The position numbers and the translations under genes are program-made. Below are positions 10,801 to 17,871 of a DNA stretch of 64,000 bases, in pieces (position 1 is the stretch's first letter; the number at the start of each line of letters is the position of its first letter). Source of the DNA: Bacteroides stercorirosoris. GTDB lineage: Bacteria > Bacteroidota > Bacteroidia > Bacteroidales > Bacteroidaceae. Under the pieces are notes generated by a model that did no database searches, was not told the origin of the DNA, and saw only the letters and a program-made list of their open reading frames with translations. The stretch is from NCBI RefSeq assembly GCF_900142015.1, contig NZ_FQZN01000020.1, positions 1-64,000 on the forward strand, written 5' to 3'.

Positions 10801-10989
10801 AAATTTATAAAAGGATGCAGCATCAATGTGACGGGTAATAACTTGCTGCTCTTCACCAATTATAAAGGACTTGATCCTGAAAACAGTGTAGCCGGTTCTG
10901 GTGTGACCGGTTCAAGTTCAACGGGTATTGACTATTGTGGTGTGCCGAGTACGGCAAGTATGTCTTTCGGCATTAATTTGACATTCTAA
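7747..10989 (+). CDS. SusC-like TonB-dependent transporter (right unit, predicted expressed phase)
   Basis: This 1080-residue outer-membrane transporter has a signal peptide at residues 1-25 (hydrophobic LSLMLLALFGMF, cleavage near VKAA). A carboxypeptidase-regulatory-like domain (about 43-122), a plug domain (TALSEVVVTAMG, LFVVDGVIYD, AAAALYGSRAA) and a 22-strand-type barrel ending SFGINLTF follow. It is close to the left SusC over its whole length after residue 33, with differences spread through the barrel, so the two may import different ligands. It is followed 28 nt later by its susD. Substrate is unknown; no enzyme gene is linked, so uptake of an already processed oligomer or peptide is possible. 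Confidence 0.95.
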   Translation: MKRNYCLSLMLLALFGMFSPNSVKAADGENTPSSQSTQQAKKITGKVVDATGEPIIGASVLVKGTGTGAVTDIDGNFSVDVQQGSTLIISFVGYTSAEIKVGTGSVYNVTLADDTQALSEVVVTAMGIKKERKALGYAVQDVNSKELLKNKNANVINSLNGKIAGVNITQSGGSAGAGAQIVLRGGTSLERDNQPLFVVDGVIYDNSTAIGGDSGFDGMLRTASSFGNRVMDINPEDVENMSVLKGPAAAALYGSRAAAGVIVITTKKGNTDGTTEVTFNTRFTTSWVNRLPDMQDTYKRGQYNDLGNLETDWVMSSWGEKYKSGEKAYDNLENFFNNGASYDNTLTVSGGNKAGSYFLSISRFDQNGIVPNTGYDKTTFRFNGDRKYGNFTVAANVAFSVSNTDKTLTSSGLWDSDGKGGNGAMQAVYSWARSEDMARWINDDGSKYRIFQDLDPDNQNLVSDTDNPYWIINKNKMWDKTTRFTGSVAPSYKIADWLNVSYRAGIDRYTTNDYTYIAPGAAMKDIYQNGRLSTNDFTYEYLTSNLIITANQKVGDFDLGLMLGHSAEDTKVRRERRTGYDFITPDFPSFENIDQSTKQFQSYQSRKRLMGVFGEFRASYKNIAYLTVTGRNDWTSTLPVNNRSYFYPSVSGSFVFTELLPENEVLSFGKIRASWARVGKDTDAYATTTALWAPRTFLAGVGTGNSWTRGNPYLRPEITESTELGLEMRFFKGRLGFDFTYYTNDSKDQIVSPRLSQTNGYIMYSTNVGNVYNKGMELSITAIPVETKDWRWETTLNFAGNRGTVENLLQGMELLYVTDVQIGGVKAASVNNGNFMALTGNKWKRTDDGKVILDATTGLPTYTSNGTEFVGNREPNMSGGWNNTIQYKNWNLSMLWDFRFGGAIYNGTEYDLTVNGLSTRTQNRDKLEITGVVPDGADANGNTIYKDATFTFEAGKNYDILNPDGTVKTARNGNQIIQDYYSNIYTKESSNFITKTNWMRLRSISLSYTFDKSLLAKTKFIKGCSINVTGNNLLLFTNYKGLDPENSVAGSGVTGSSSTGIDYCGVPSTASMSFGINLTF
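7843..7900 (+). repeat. Inner inverted repeat of the susC switch, right arm
   Basis: This is the partner of 6759-6816 (52 of 58 identical, opposite orientation). It lies in the coding sequence right after the signal peptide, at codons 33-52. Confidence 0.9.
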
Positions 10990-11017
10990 GGAGTATGAAT
11001 TATTAAAAGTAAGAATT

Positions 11018-12823
11018 ATGAAAAAGATAAAATATATAGGATTAAGCCTTGTTATAGCGATGGGATTTGCATCCTGTGAGGATTGGCTTGAGGTGAATGA
11101 TAATCCCAATACCCCGACGCAGGATGTTGCCTCCCTGGAATCCAGGCTTCCATGGATTGAACATCATTATGGATATGCAGCCGGTACGGCAGGTTTTCGT
11201 GCAGGTTTTATCAATGGTACGATAACCTCTCGAAAGGGTGTCTCCACTCTGGCCACCAACCTGCATAACTATATGCCTTATTGGGATGCCAGTAATGGTA
11301 TTTCTACTACCCCTTACCAGCATTGGTTTGTAGGTGCAGCCTGTAATCTTGAGGATCTAATAAAGAAAGCAGAGGAAGAGGGAGCATATCATTACATTGG
11401 TGTTGCCCATGTAATCAGGGCTATGGGATTTATGCTGATGGCTGATTGGTATGGCGAGTGCCCGTATACCGAAGCGTTGGGAGCTTATCTTACTCCGAAG
11501 TATGATACAGGTCAGGCTATTTTTGAAGGCTGTATGGCTGACTTGGATTTGGCTTTACCTTACTTCGATATGACGCAGGAGCATAATGCCACTCCGCTGA
11601 AAGATGGAGATAGCTGGAATGATGGCGATGTTACTAAATGGAAAGCGTTAGTCTATGGATTGAAAGCGCGTTGGCTTAATAATCTTTCAAAGAAAAGTAG
11701 TCTCTATAAACCAGAGGAGATATTATCCGCCATTGAAAAAGGACCTAAGGATTATGCTACCAGCACCATCGTCAATCATGTGAATGATCCGGGTGATACC
11801 AGTAGTGATGCTTTGGCGGGAGACCCGTTGAAGACTTCCTTCTTGTTTGATTGTGCGGCATGGTCCGATCATATCCGTATGACTAAATATTACACGGACT
11901 TGTTTGAATACCCGCAGACGGATGGAAGTGTAGTTTATGATCCTCGCCGTGAAAAGATGTTGCCTATGAACGAGCATTATAAGAATGGAGAATCTTATTT
12001 CATGGTGACATCCGGGGTGGATATTATCAACTCTGATATTTTAAATAATTCGGGTCCGGCACAGCAGACGTACAATGCTTCTACAAAATCTTACTCTGTC
12101 AGCACTGCCGGTCGTGAAGGTGATACAATCTATGTGACTCTGAAAGGAGTATGCTGTAAGCAAGGTGGGGCTGCCGACGAAAGTTATTATCAGGGGGCTG
12201 ACGGTACCATTTTGTCCACAGGAACATTCTACACATTGCCGGAGTCTCCTACGCATTTGATGACAAGTTACGAAATGGACTTTATCAAAGCTGAGGTTCT
12301 TTTCCGCCAAGGCGATAAAGGCGGTGCGCTGACTGCTTATAAAAATGCCATTAAGGGACATCTTGATTTTATGAATACTAAACTGAAAGCCTATGGAACA
12401 GCTAATAATCCGGGTAAGAATCCTATGCCTCAGGCTGATATCGACGAATTCCTGGCAAGTGACTGCATTGCGCAAACGGCAAATGAGTTGACAATGGCGG
12501 AAATCATGAAACAGAAGTTTATTGCAATGTCATTCTCGCAACAGAACTGGAATGATATGCGCCGCTTTAACTTCTCAGCGGGTAATGTTGGTGACTTTGG
12601 GGTTGTATATCCAGGTTTTGACCGTCCGAAGAGTATTCGTGCTACCGCAGTTTCTCAAAAGTTCCCGGGGGCTTCCAAATCGGATAATAATTATTGGTGG
12701 CGTCGCATGGCTCATTGTTCTCATGAGGTGAATTATAATGCCAAAAACCTGAAAGAGTCTAATGCCAAGGCTACGGACAATGATATTTGGTCTGTTTCGG
12801 TTTGGTGGGATGTGCCTGAATAA
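11018..12823 (+). CDS. SusD-like outer-membrane lipoprotein (right unit)
   Basis: This 601-residue RagB/SusD-family protein starts with a lipoprotein signal (GFASC, Cys20, followed by EDWLEVNDNPNTPT). It is 28 nt downstream of susC and should be co-transcribed. The C-terminal QQNWNDMRRF and VWWDVPE segments match the left SusD in layout. Together with SusC it should bind and import one class of substrate through the outer membrane. Whether it pairs only with its own SusC or also with the left SusC after inversion is open. A terminator follows at 12998-13028. Confidence 0.93.
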   Translation: MKKIKYIGLSLVIAMGFASCEDWLEVNDNPNTPTQDVASLESRLPWIEHHYGYAAGTAGFRAGFINGTITSRKGVSTLATNLHNYMPYWDASNGISTTPYQHWFVGAACNLEDLIKKAEEEGAYHYIGVAHVIRAMGFMLMADWYGECPYTEALGAYLTPKYDTGQAIFEGCMADLDLALPYFDMTQEHNATPLKDGDSWNDGDVTKWKALVYGLKARWLNNLSKKSSLYKPEEILSAIEKGPKDYATSTIVNHVNDPGDTSSDALAGDPLKTSFLFDCAAWSDHIRMTKYYTDLFEYPQTDGSVVYDPRREKMLPMNEHYKNGESYFMVTSGVDIINSDILNNSGPAQQTYNASTKSYSVSTAGREGDTIYVTLKGVCCKQGGAADESYYQGADGTILSTGTFYTLPESPTHLMTSYEMDFIKAEVLFRQGDKGGALTAYKNAIKGHLDFMNTKLKAYGTANNPGKNPMPQADIDEFLASDCIAQTANELTMAEIMKQKFIAMSFSQQNWNDMRRFNFSAGNVGDFGVVYPGFDRPKSIRATAVSQKFPGASKSDNNYWWRRMAHCSHEVNYNAKNLKESNAKATDNDIWSVSVWWDVPE

Positions 12824-12974
12824 AATTCCTTAGTTTATGGAATGTTAATTTAAATATCTTAAAATATTGAGGACCTATCTACTCCATTGATTATCTTTGC
12901 GCTCAGAAATGAAAAATATGATTTTCTTTGGAGTTTCATAGGGATTTAATAAGATATTGAAGGCTATAATGGTC

Positions 12975-13024
12975 TTCATTCATAGATGATGATTGGGACA
13001 GTCGGTTCGTGAGAATCGGCTGTT
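12975..13024 (+). repeat. Outer inverted repeat of the susCD locus, right arm
   Basis: It matches the reverse complement of 1655-1704 with two mismatches in 50 positions. It starts 151 nt after the susD stop and includes the terminator stem. Confidence 0.9.
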
Positions 13025-13028
13025 TTTT
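12998..13028 (+). terminator. Terminator of the right susCD unit
   Basis: Seven-bp arms (ACAGTCG / CGGCTGT, one G-T pair) around a 12-nt loop are followed directly by a run of six T. This is a standard intrinsic terminator. Confidence 0.8.
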
Positions 13029-13108
13029 GTTTCTATTTGTTTGCATATCAACGGCGGTAATGTTACTTTTGCCGAACGAGGCGAGATAGCTTCGCAATTA
13101 ACTTCTGA

Positions 13109-13921
13109 ATGACAATGGCACAAGGCAAGAAATTTATCTCTCCGGGAGCATGGTTTTCCATGATATATCCCGCGGACTGGAATGAGTTTGAAGACGGAGA
13201 AGGCTCTTTTCTCTTTTATAATCCCAGTGAATGGACCGGAAATTTCCGTATCTCCGCATATAAAGGCGATGCCACATACGGCAGGGAAGTGATTCGTCAG
13301 GAACTGAAAGAAAACACTTCGGCAGCTGCTGTGAAAATAGGTAGTCTGGAATGTGCTTACAGTAAAGAGATGTTCGAGGAAGACGGTGCTTATTATACTT
13401 CCCATCTTTGGATTACCGGTATGGGCGATGTTGCCTTTGAGTGTTCTTTTACGGTAAGTAAGGGCTCATCTGTTGCAGAAGCCGAGGCTGTCATCTCTTC
13501 ATTGGAAGTACGCAAGGAGGGAATGAAGTATCCGGCGGAGATAATACCGGTTCGTTTGTCCGAAATCTATCAGATTAATGAAGCTTTTGAATGGGTGACG
13601 GCTACCGTGAAGGAACAGTTGAAAAAGGATTTCCAGGGTACGGAAGAAGATTTAGCCAGTATGCAACAAATTATTGACAGTGGCTCGATTGCTCCAAAGA
13701 AGAAGGAAGCCTGGTTGTCATTCGGCATCGCTTTGTGTGTGATTCTTGCCAATGAGGTGGATGGCTTGGAATGGATGACACTGATAGACGGTAACCGGGA
13801 AGCTCCTGTGCTGCAAAACTCAACTACCGGAGAGTGCATCGACCCCATGAAGTTGGTGTGGAGCAAAGTAAAAGCCGGTGAACCTTGCAATCTGTCAGAG
13901 ACCTACAAGACTCTGTTTTAA
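13109..13921 (+). CDS. DUF3805/DUF3806-like protein
   Basis: This 270-residue, apparently cytoplasmic protein has no signal peptide or membrane segment. The N-terminal half (about 8-135, starting FISPGAWFSMIYPADWNEFED) resembles DUF3805. The C-terminal half (about 150-265, with KKEAWLSFGIALCVILANEVDGLEW) resembles DUF3806. Both families are of unknown function and common in Bacteroides; the names are from memory of the families and need a profile search. A second ATG two codons in (13115) is an equally good start. TACTTTTG at 13074-13081 is a likely -7 box. The ABC-F gene follows after 23 nt and may share the transcript. Confidence 0.7.
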   Translation: MTMAQGKKFISPGAWFSMIYPADWNEFEDGEGSFLFYNPSEWTGNFRISAYKGDATYGREVIRQELKENTSAAAVKIGSLECAYSKEMFEEDGAYYTSHLWITGMGDVAFECSFTVSKGSSVAEAEAVISSLEVRKEGMKYPAEIIPVRLSEIYQINEAFEWVTATVKEQLKKDFQGTEEDLASMQQIIDSGSIAPKKKEAWLSFGIALCVILANEVDGLEWMTLIDGNREAPVLQNSTTGECIDPMKLVWSKVKAGEPCNLSETYKTLF

Positions 13922-13944
13922 TTTTTAATTTATAATTTTTGATT

Positions 13945-15822
13945 GTGATAAGTTATCTTCAGATAGAGAATTTGACCAAGTCGTTCGGAGATTTGGTATT
14001 GCTTGAGAGTGCTTCTTTGGGTGTGGCCGAGGGGCAGCGTATCGGATTGATTGCCAAGAACGGTAGTGGCAAAACTACCTTGCTGAATATCATTTCCGGA
14101 AAAGAAGGTTATGACAGTGGGACTATATCTTTCCGCCGTGACCTCAGGGTGGGATATTTGGAACAAGATCCGCAGTATCCCGAAGAACTGACTGTGCTGG
14201 AGGCCTGCTTCCATCACGGCAACAGCACGGTAGAGCTAATAAAGGAGTATGAGCGCTGCATGGAGACGGAGGGGCATCCCGGTTTAGACGAAATCCTGAT
14301 ACGTATGGACCATGAAAAAGCATGGGACTATGAGCAGAAGGCCAAGCAAATCCTTTCTCAACTGAAGATACGTAACTTCGACCAGCAGGTGAAACACCTT
14401 TCCGGCGGTCAGCTGAAGCGTGTGGCACTCGCCAACACCCTTATCACAGAACCGGACTTGCTGATTCTGGACGAGCCGACCAACCACCTCGACCTCGATA
14501 TGACCGAATGGCTGGAAGATTATCTGCGTCGCACGAACCTCAGCCTGCTTATGGTGACGCACGACCGATATTTCCTTGATCGTGTCTGCACCGAGATCAT
14601 CGAAATCGACAACCGTCAGATTTATCAATATAAAGGTAACTACAGTTACTATCTGGAAAAACGGCAGGAGCGAATTGACGCGACAAATGTTGAGATATCC
14701 CGTGCCAACAACCTGTATCGCACGGAGTTGGAATGGATGCGTCGGATGCCGCAAGCCCGCGGGCACAAGGCACGTTACCGCGAAGAGGCTTTTTATGAAT
14801 TGGAGAAAGTAGCCAAACAACGTTTTAATAACGATAATGTGAAGCTGGACGTGAAAGCCTCCTACATCGGTAGCAAGATATTCGAAGCCGACCACGTGTA
14901 CAAGTCCTTCGACGACCTGAAGATTCTGGAAGACTTTTCCTATATCTTTGCCCGTTATGAGAAGATGGGTATCGTAGGAAATAACGGTACGGGTAAATCT
15001 ACCTTTATCAAAATCCTGATGGGAGAACAGAAGGCGGATAGTGGGACGATTGATATCGGTGAGACTGTGCGCTTTGGCTATTATTCGCAGGACGGGTTGC
15101 AGTTTGACGAACAAATGAAAGTGATTGATGTGGTGCAGGACATCGCTGAGGTCATAGAACTGGGCAACGGCAAGAAACTGACGGCATCTCAGTTCCTGCA
15201 ACACTTTCTTTTTACTCCCGAAACCCAGCACAGTTATGTCTATAAACTGAGTGGGGGAGAGCGCCGCCGCCTGTACTTGTGTACGGTGCTGATGCAAAAT
15301 CCTAACTTCCTTGTATTGGATGAGCCTACCAACGATTTGGATATCATTACATTGAATGTGTTGGAAGAATATTTGCAGAACTTCAGGGGATGTGTAATCG
15401 TAGTGAGCCATGACCGTTACTTTATGGATAAAGTAGTAGACCATTTGCTGGTGTTCAACGGTCAGGCAGACATCCGCGATTTCCCCGGAAACTATACCCA
15501 GTATCGTGATTGGAAAGATGAAAAAGCCCGTCTGGAAAAGGAGAAAGAGAAGGAAGCTGCTAAACCGCAGGAAGATAAGACTGCCAAGGTCCGCCTGAAT
15601 GAGAAACGACGGATGTCTTTCAAGGAAAAAAGGGAGTTTGAGCAGTTGGAGGAAGAGATTGCTACTCTTGAAGAAGAAAAGAAAGCTATTGAGGCTGCTC
15701 TGTGCAGTGGAACATTGTCTGTGGAAGAGTTGACGGAGAAATCAAAGCGCTTGCCTGAAGTGACGGATTTGATTGATGAAAAGACAATGCGTTGGTTGGA
15801 ACTCAGCGAAATAGAGGGATAA
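13945..15822 (+). CDS. ABC-F type ATPase (Uup-like), GTG start
   Basis: This 625-residue protein has two ATP-binding cassettes and no membrane domain, the hallmark of ABC-F proteins, which act on ribosomes. The first cassette has Walker A GKTT (Lys43), LSGGQLKR and LDEPTNHLD; the second has GNNGTGKST, LSGGERRR and LDEPTNDLD. A charged linker separates them, and a Lys/Glu-rich coiled-coil tail (about 525-615) follows, as in Uup. I chose GTG at 13945 (MISYLQIENL) because it gives the usual N-terminus; an in-frame TTG six nt upstream is less likely. It may be linked to the upstream DUF gene. Confidence 0.92.
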   Translation: MISYLQIENLTKSFGDLVLLESASLGVAEGQRIGLIAKNGSGKTTLLNIISGKEGYDSGTISFRRDLRVGYLEQDPQYPEELTVLEACFHHGNSTVELIKEYERCMETEGHPGLDEILIRMDHEKAWDYEQKAKQILSQLKIRNFDQQVKHLSGGQLKRVALANTLITEPDLLILDEPTNHLDLDMTEWLEDYLRRTNLSLLMVTHDRYFLDRVCTEIIEIDNRQIYQYKGNYSYYLEKRQERIDATNVEISRANNLYRTELEWMRRMPQARGHKARYREEAFYELEKVAKQRFNNDNVKLDVKASYIGSKIFEADHVYKSFDDLKILEDFSYIFARYEKMGIVGNNGTGKSTFIKILMGEQKADSGTIDIGETVRFGYYSQDGLQFDEQMKVIDVVQDIAEVIELGNGKKLTASQFLQHFLFTPETQHSYVYKLSGGERRRLYLCTVLMQNPNFLVLDEPTNDLDIITLNVLEEYLQNFRGCVIVVSHDRYFMDKVVDHLLVFNGQADIRDFPGNYTQYRDWKDEKARLEKEKEKEAAKPQEDKTAKVRLNEKRRMSFKEKREFEQLEEEIATLEEEKKAIEAALCSGTLSVEELTEKSKRLPEVTDLIDEKTMRWLELSEIEG

Positions 15823-15860
15823 TACAGAGCGATAAATGATGTGATAAAGCGATTGGATGA

Positions 15861-15884
15861 TAAAATGATTAGATGATAAAGCGA
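15861..15884 (+). repeat. Short dispersed repeat, copy 1
   Basis: The 24 bases here match 39687-39710 with one mismatch (core AAAATGATTAGATG). A related GATAAAGCGAT unit lies just upstream, so the spacer before the PHP gene is built from repeated units. The copy runs into the start codon of the next gene. Confidence 0.7.
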
Positions 15885-16744
15885 TGAGTAATAGAACTGG
15901 AAATTTAACTAACTATCATAGTCACAGCCTGTACTGTGACGGGCGTGCCCATATGGAAGACTTTGTCCGCTTTGCCTTGAGCGAAGGGTTCACGTCTTAT
16001 GGCTTTTCTTCACATGCTCCTCTGCCATTCTCTACTGCATGGACGATGGAGTGGGACTCTATGGACGACTATCTGTCTGAATTCCGCCGTCTGAAAGCTA
16101 AATATGCCGGACAGATAGAACTGTATATCGGACTGGAGATTGACTATCTGAATGAAGAAAGTAACCCGTCCATTGCCCGTTTCCGTGAACTGCCGCTGGA
16201 TTACCGCATCGGTTCGGTGCACCTGCTTTATAATGATAAAGGAGAAGTGGTGGATATAGATGTTTCAGCAGATAAATTCCGTACTATCGTCGATAAGGAG
16301 TTCGGTGGTGACCTGGCACGGGTGGTGCATCTCTATTATGAGCGCCTGATGAGGATGGTAGAACTGGGTGGTTTTGATATTGTAGGCCATGCCGACAAGA
16401 TGCATTACAATGCCGCCGCTTACCGTCCCGGATTGCTGGACGAGCCTTGGTATGACGCTTTGATACAACAGTATTTCGACGCTATTGCCCGGAAAGGATA
16501 TATCGTAGAAGTCAACACAAAAGCTTGGTTTGACTTAGGCACTTTCTACCCCAATGAACGCTATTTCCCTGTATTGCTTGAAAAAGGAATCCGCGTGCAG
16601 GTGAACAGCGATTCCCACTATCCGGAGCGTATAAACAACGGACGCCCGCAAGCCTTGGCGGCCCTGCAAGCGTCCGGTTATCACACTGTCACGGAGCGGT
16701 ATAATAATGAGTGGAAAGATATGCCGCTGATTATTAATACTTAA
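15884..16744 (+). CDS. PHP-domain phosphatase, histidinol-phosphatase-like
   Basis: This 286-residue cytoplasmic protein opens with the PHP metal-binding motif NYHSHSLYCDG (His12, His14, Asp19). It continues with GLEIDYL, GSVHLL, DIVGHADKMHYN and ends with VNSDSHYPERINN, the full set of PHP metal ligands. The layout matches HisJ-type histidinol phosphatases (PHP class). In Bacteroides the fused HisB enzyme often covers histidine synthesis, so the true substrate may be another phosphate ester. It sits 61 nt after the ABC-F gene, with a repeat-derived spacer between. Confidence 0.88.
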   Translation: MSNRTGNLTNYHSHSLYCDGRAHMEDFVRFALSEGFTSYGFSSHAPLPFSTAWTMEWDSMDDYLSEFRRLKAKYAGQIELYIGLEIDYLNEESNPSIARFRELPLDYRIGSVHLLYNDKGEVVDIDVSADKFRTIVDKEFGGDLARVVHLYYERLMRMVELGGFDIVGHADKMHYNAAAYRPGLLDEPWYDALIQQYFDAIARKGYIVEVNTKAWFDLGTFYPNERYFPVLLEKGIRVQVNSDSHYPERINNGRPQALAALQASGYHTVTERYNNEWKDMPLIINT

Positions 16745-16765
16745 CTCCTGTGACTTTTCCTATTA

Positions 16766-17242
16766 TTATTTCTTTTTCAACAAAAAGTCTTCAATGGCCT
16801 TTTGGTAAGTAGCTTTATCAGCTGCTCCGCGGAAGAGCTGTGGCTCCCCCTCCATCGGTATGAATACGAAAAGAGGGATACTGCTTGCATTGAATAATGC
16901 GGCAAGTTCGCGTTCCTTGTCTACATTCACCTTGTAGATTACAATCTTGCCGACATATTCTTTAGCCAACTCTTTCATGATGGGAGCTGTCATACGGCAG
17001 GGACCACACCAGTCTGCATATAGGTCAATGATAGCAGGTTTGTCGCCTTTGTACTTCCAATCCTGTGATTTCTCGTAATCGAATACGTTTTTGATAAACA
17101 TATCCTTGTTCATTACGATGACTTCTCCGCTTTTGACGTCTTTTTGTTCAGACTCATTGGGTTGTGCTTTAGCCCCGTCTTTGCAGGCAAATGCGAGTAC
17201 GCTTGCAAAAACTAAGACTGCAAATGTCAGTATTTTCTTCAT
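16766..17242 (-). CDS. Thioredoxin-fold lipoprotein
   Basis: This 158-residue protein has a lipoprotein signal (LAFAC, Cys20) and a thioredoxin domain with WCGPC (Cys79, Cys82) and the conserved cis-proline region ASSIPLF. It should be anchored on the periplasmic side of a membrane and reduce or exchange disulfides there. It follows the cytoplasmic-type thioredoxin by 12 nt on the same strand, so the two are probably one operon that handles thiols on both sides of the inner membrane. Confidence 0.9.
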   Translation of the reverse strand: MKKILTFAVLVFASVLAFACKDGAKAQPNESEQKDVKSGEVIVMNKDMFIKNVFDYEKSQDWKYKGDKPAIIDLYADWCGPCRMTAPIMKELAKEYVGKIVIYKVNVDKERELAALFNASSIPLFVFIPMEGEPQLFRGAADKATYQKAIEDFLLKKK

Positions 17243-17254
17243 TTTCTTGTTCTT

Positions 17255-17551
17255 TTATGAATTTTGCTCAAGAACAGCTTTCAGTTCACTGCCTTTGATA
17301 ACTCCGGAATGACGCCATACGGCTTCACCCTTTTTGAATACAATGAATGTAGGCACAGCTTGTATGCGATACTTGGCGGATAGTTCTTCGTGTTGGTCTA
17401 CGTCAATTTTCACGATACGCGCAGTTTCACCTATTTGTCCTTTCAATTCCTCCAATACCGGATGCATAGCCTTGCAAGGTCCACACCATGTGGCAAAGAA
17501 ATCTACTAAGACGGGCTTTTCTGATTGTATGAGTTCTTCAAATTTTTCCAT
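17255..17551 (-). CDS. trxA: Thioredoxin
   Basis: This 98-residue protein is close to the length of classical thioredoxin, with FFATWCGPCK (Cys23, Cys26), the buried Asp in KIDVD and the cis-proline in AVPTF. No signal peptide is present, so it is cytoplasmic. The symbol is used in the family sense; other thioredoxins are probably encoded elsewhere. It is the first gene of a two-gene operon with the thioredoxin-fold lipoprotein. Confidence 0.92.
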   Translation of the reverse strand: MEKFEELIQSEKPVLVDFFATWCGPCKAMHPVLEELKGQIGETARIVKIDVDQHEELSAKYRIQAVPTFIVFKKGEAVWRHSGVIKGSELKAVLEQNS

Positions 17552-17769
17552 AATCTTTTCCTTTCTGTTTTTACTATAAGTTTCTTGTTAATATAAAAAA
17601 TAGTATTACTTCTGTAGTTAGAAACGCATGATAGTATTTTTTGTTCACGGGTTACGGGCATTCATGCCTGTAAAGCACCTGTTTTTGGATATTTTTTAGA
17701 ATACTTGAATAAAAGAAACATTTTCCATAAGAAAATAAATTCAATCCTATAGATATGATTGAAAAACAT

Positions 17770-17823
17770 TTCGCCCCTACAAGCCTGACGCATGTCTGCA
17801 TCCACATAGCTTGTAGGGGCGAA
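17770..17823 (-). terminator. Large inverted repeat after the DPP11-like gene
   Basis: Perfect 15-bp arms (17770-17784 and 17809-17823, TTCGCCCCTACAAGC and its complement) enclose a 24-nt loop. It starts 49 nt after the peptidase stop on the minus strand and is followed by ATGTTTTTC, so it could end that transcript. The right arm continues into GTAGGGGCGAATAATCATTC (17813-17832), which is related to a segment inside the ygiQ-like gene. The structure may therefore be a repeat element used as terminator. The rest of the 17552-17871 gap shows no gene. Confidence 0.55.
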
Positions 17824-17871
17824 TAATCATTCACCCGCATACACGAGCGACCTTTTTATAAACCTTTTCTT

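Noticed and set aside
14284..15444. Long open frame (386 codons) on the minus strand inside the ABC-F gene
   Set aside because: It is antisense to a clear ABC-F coding sequence with all motifs, has no recognisable domain and arises from codon bias on the opposite strand.
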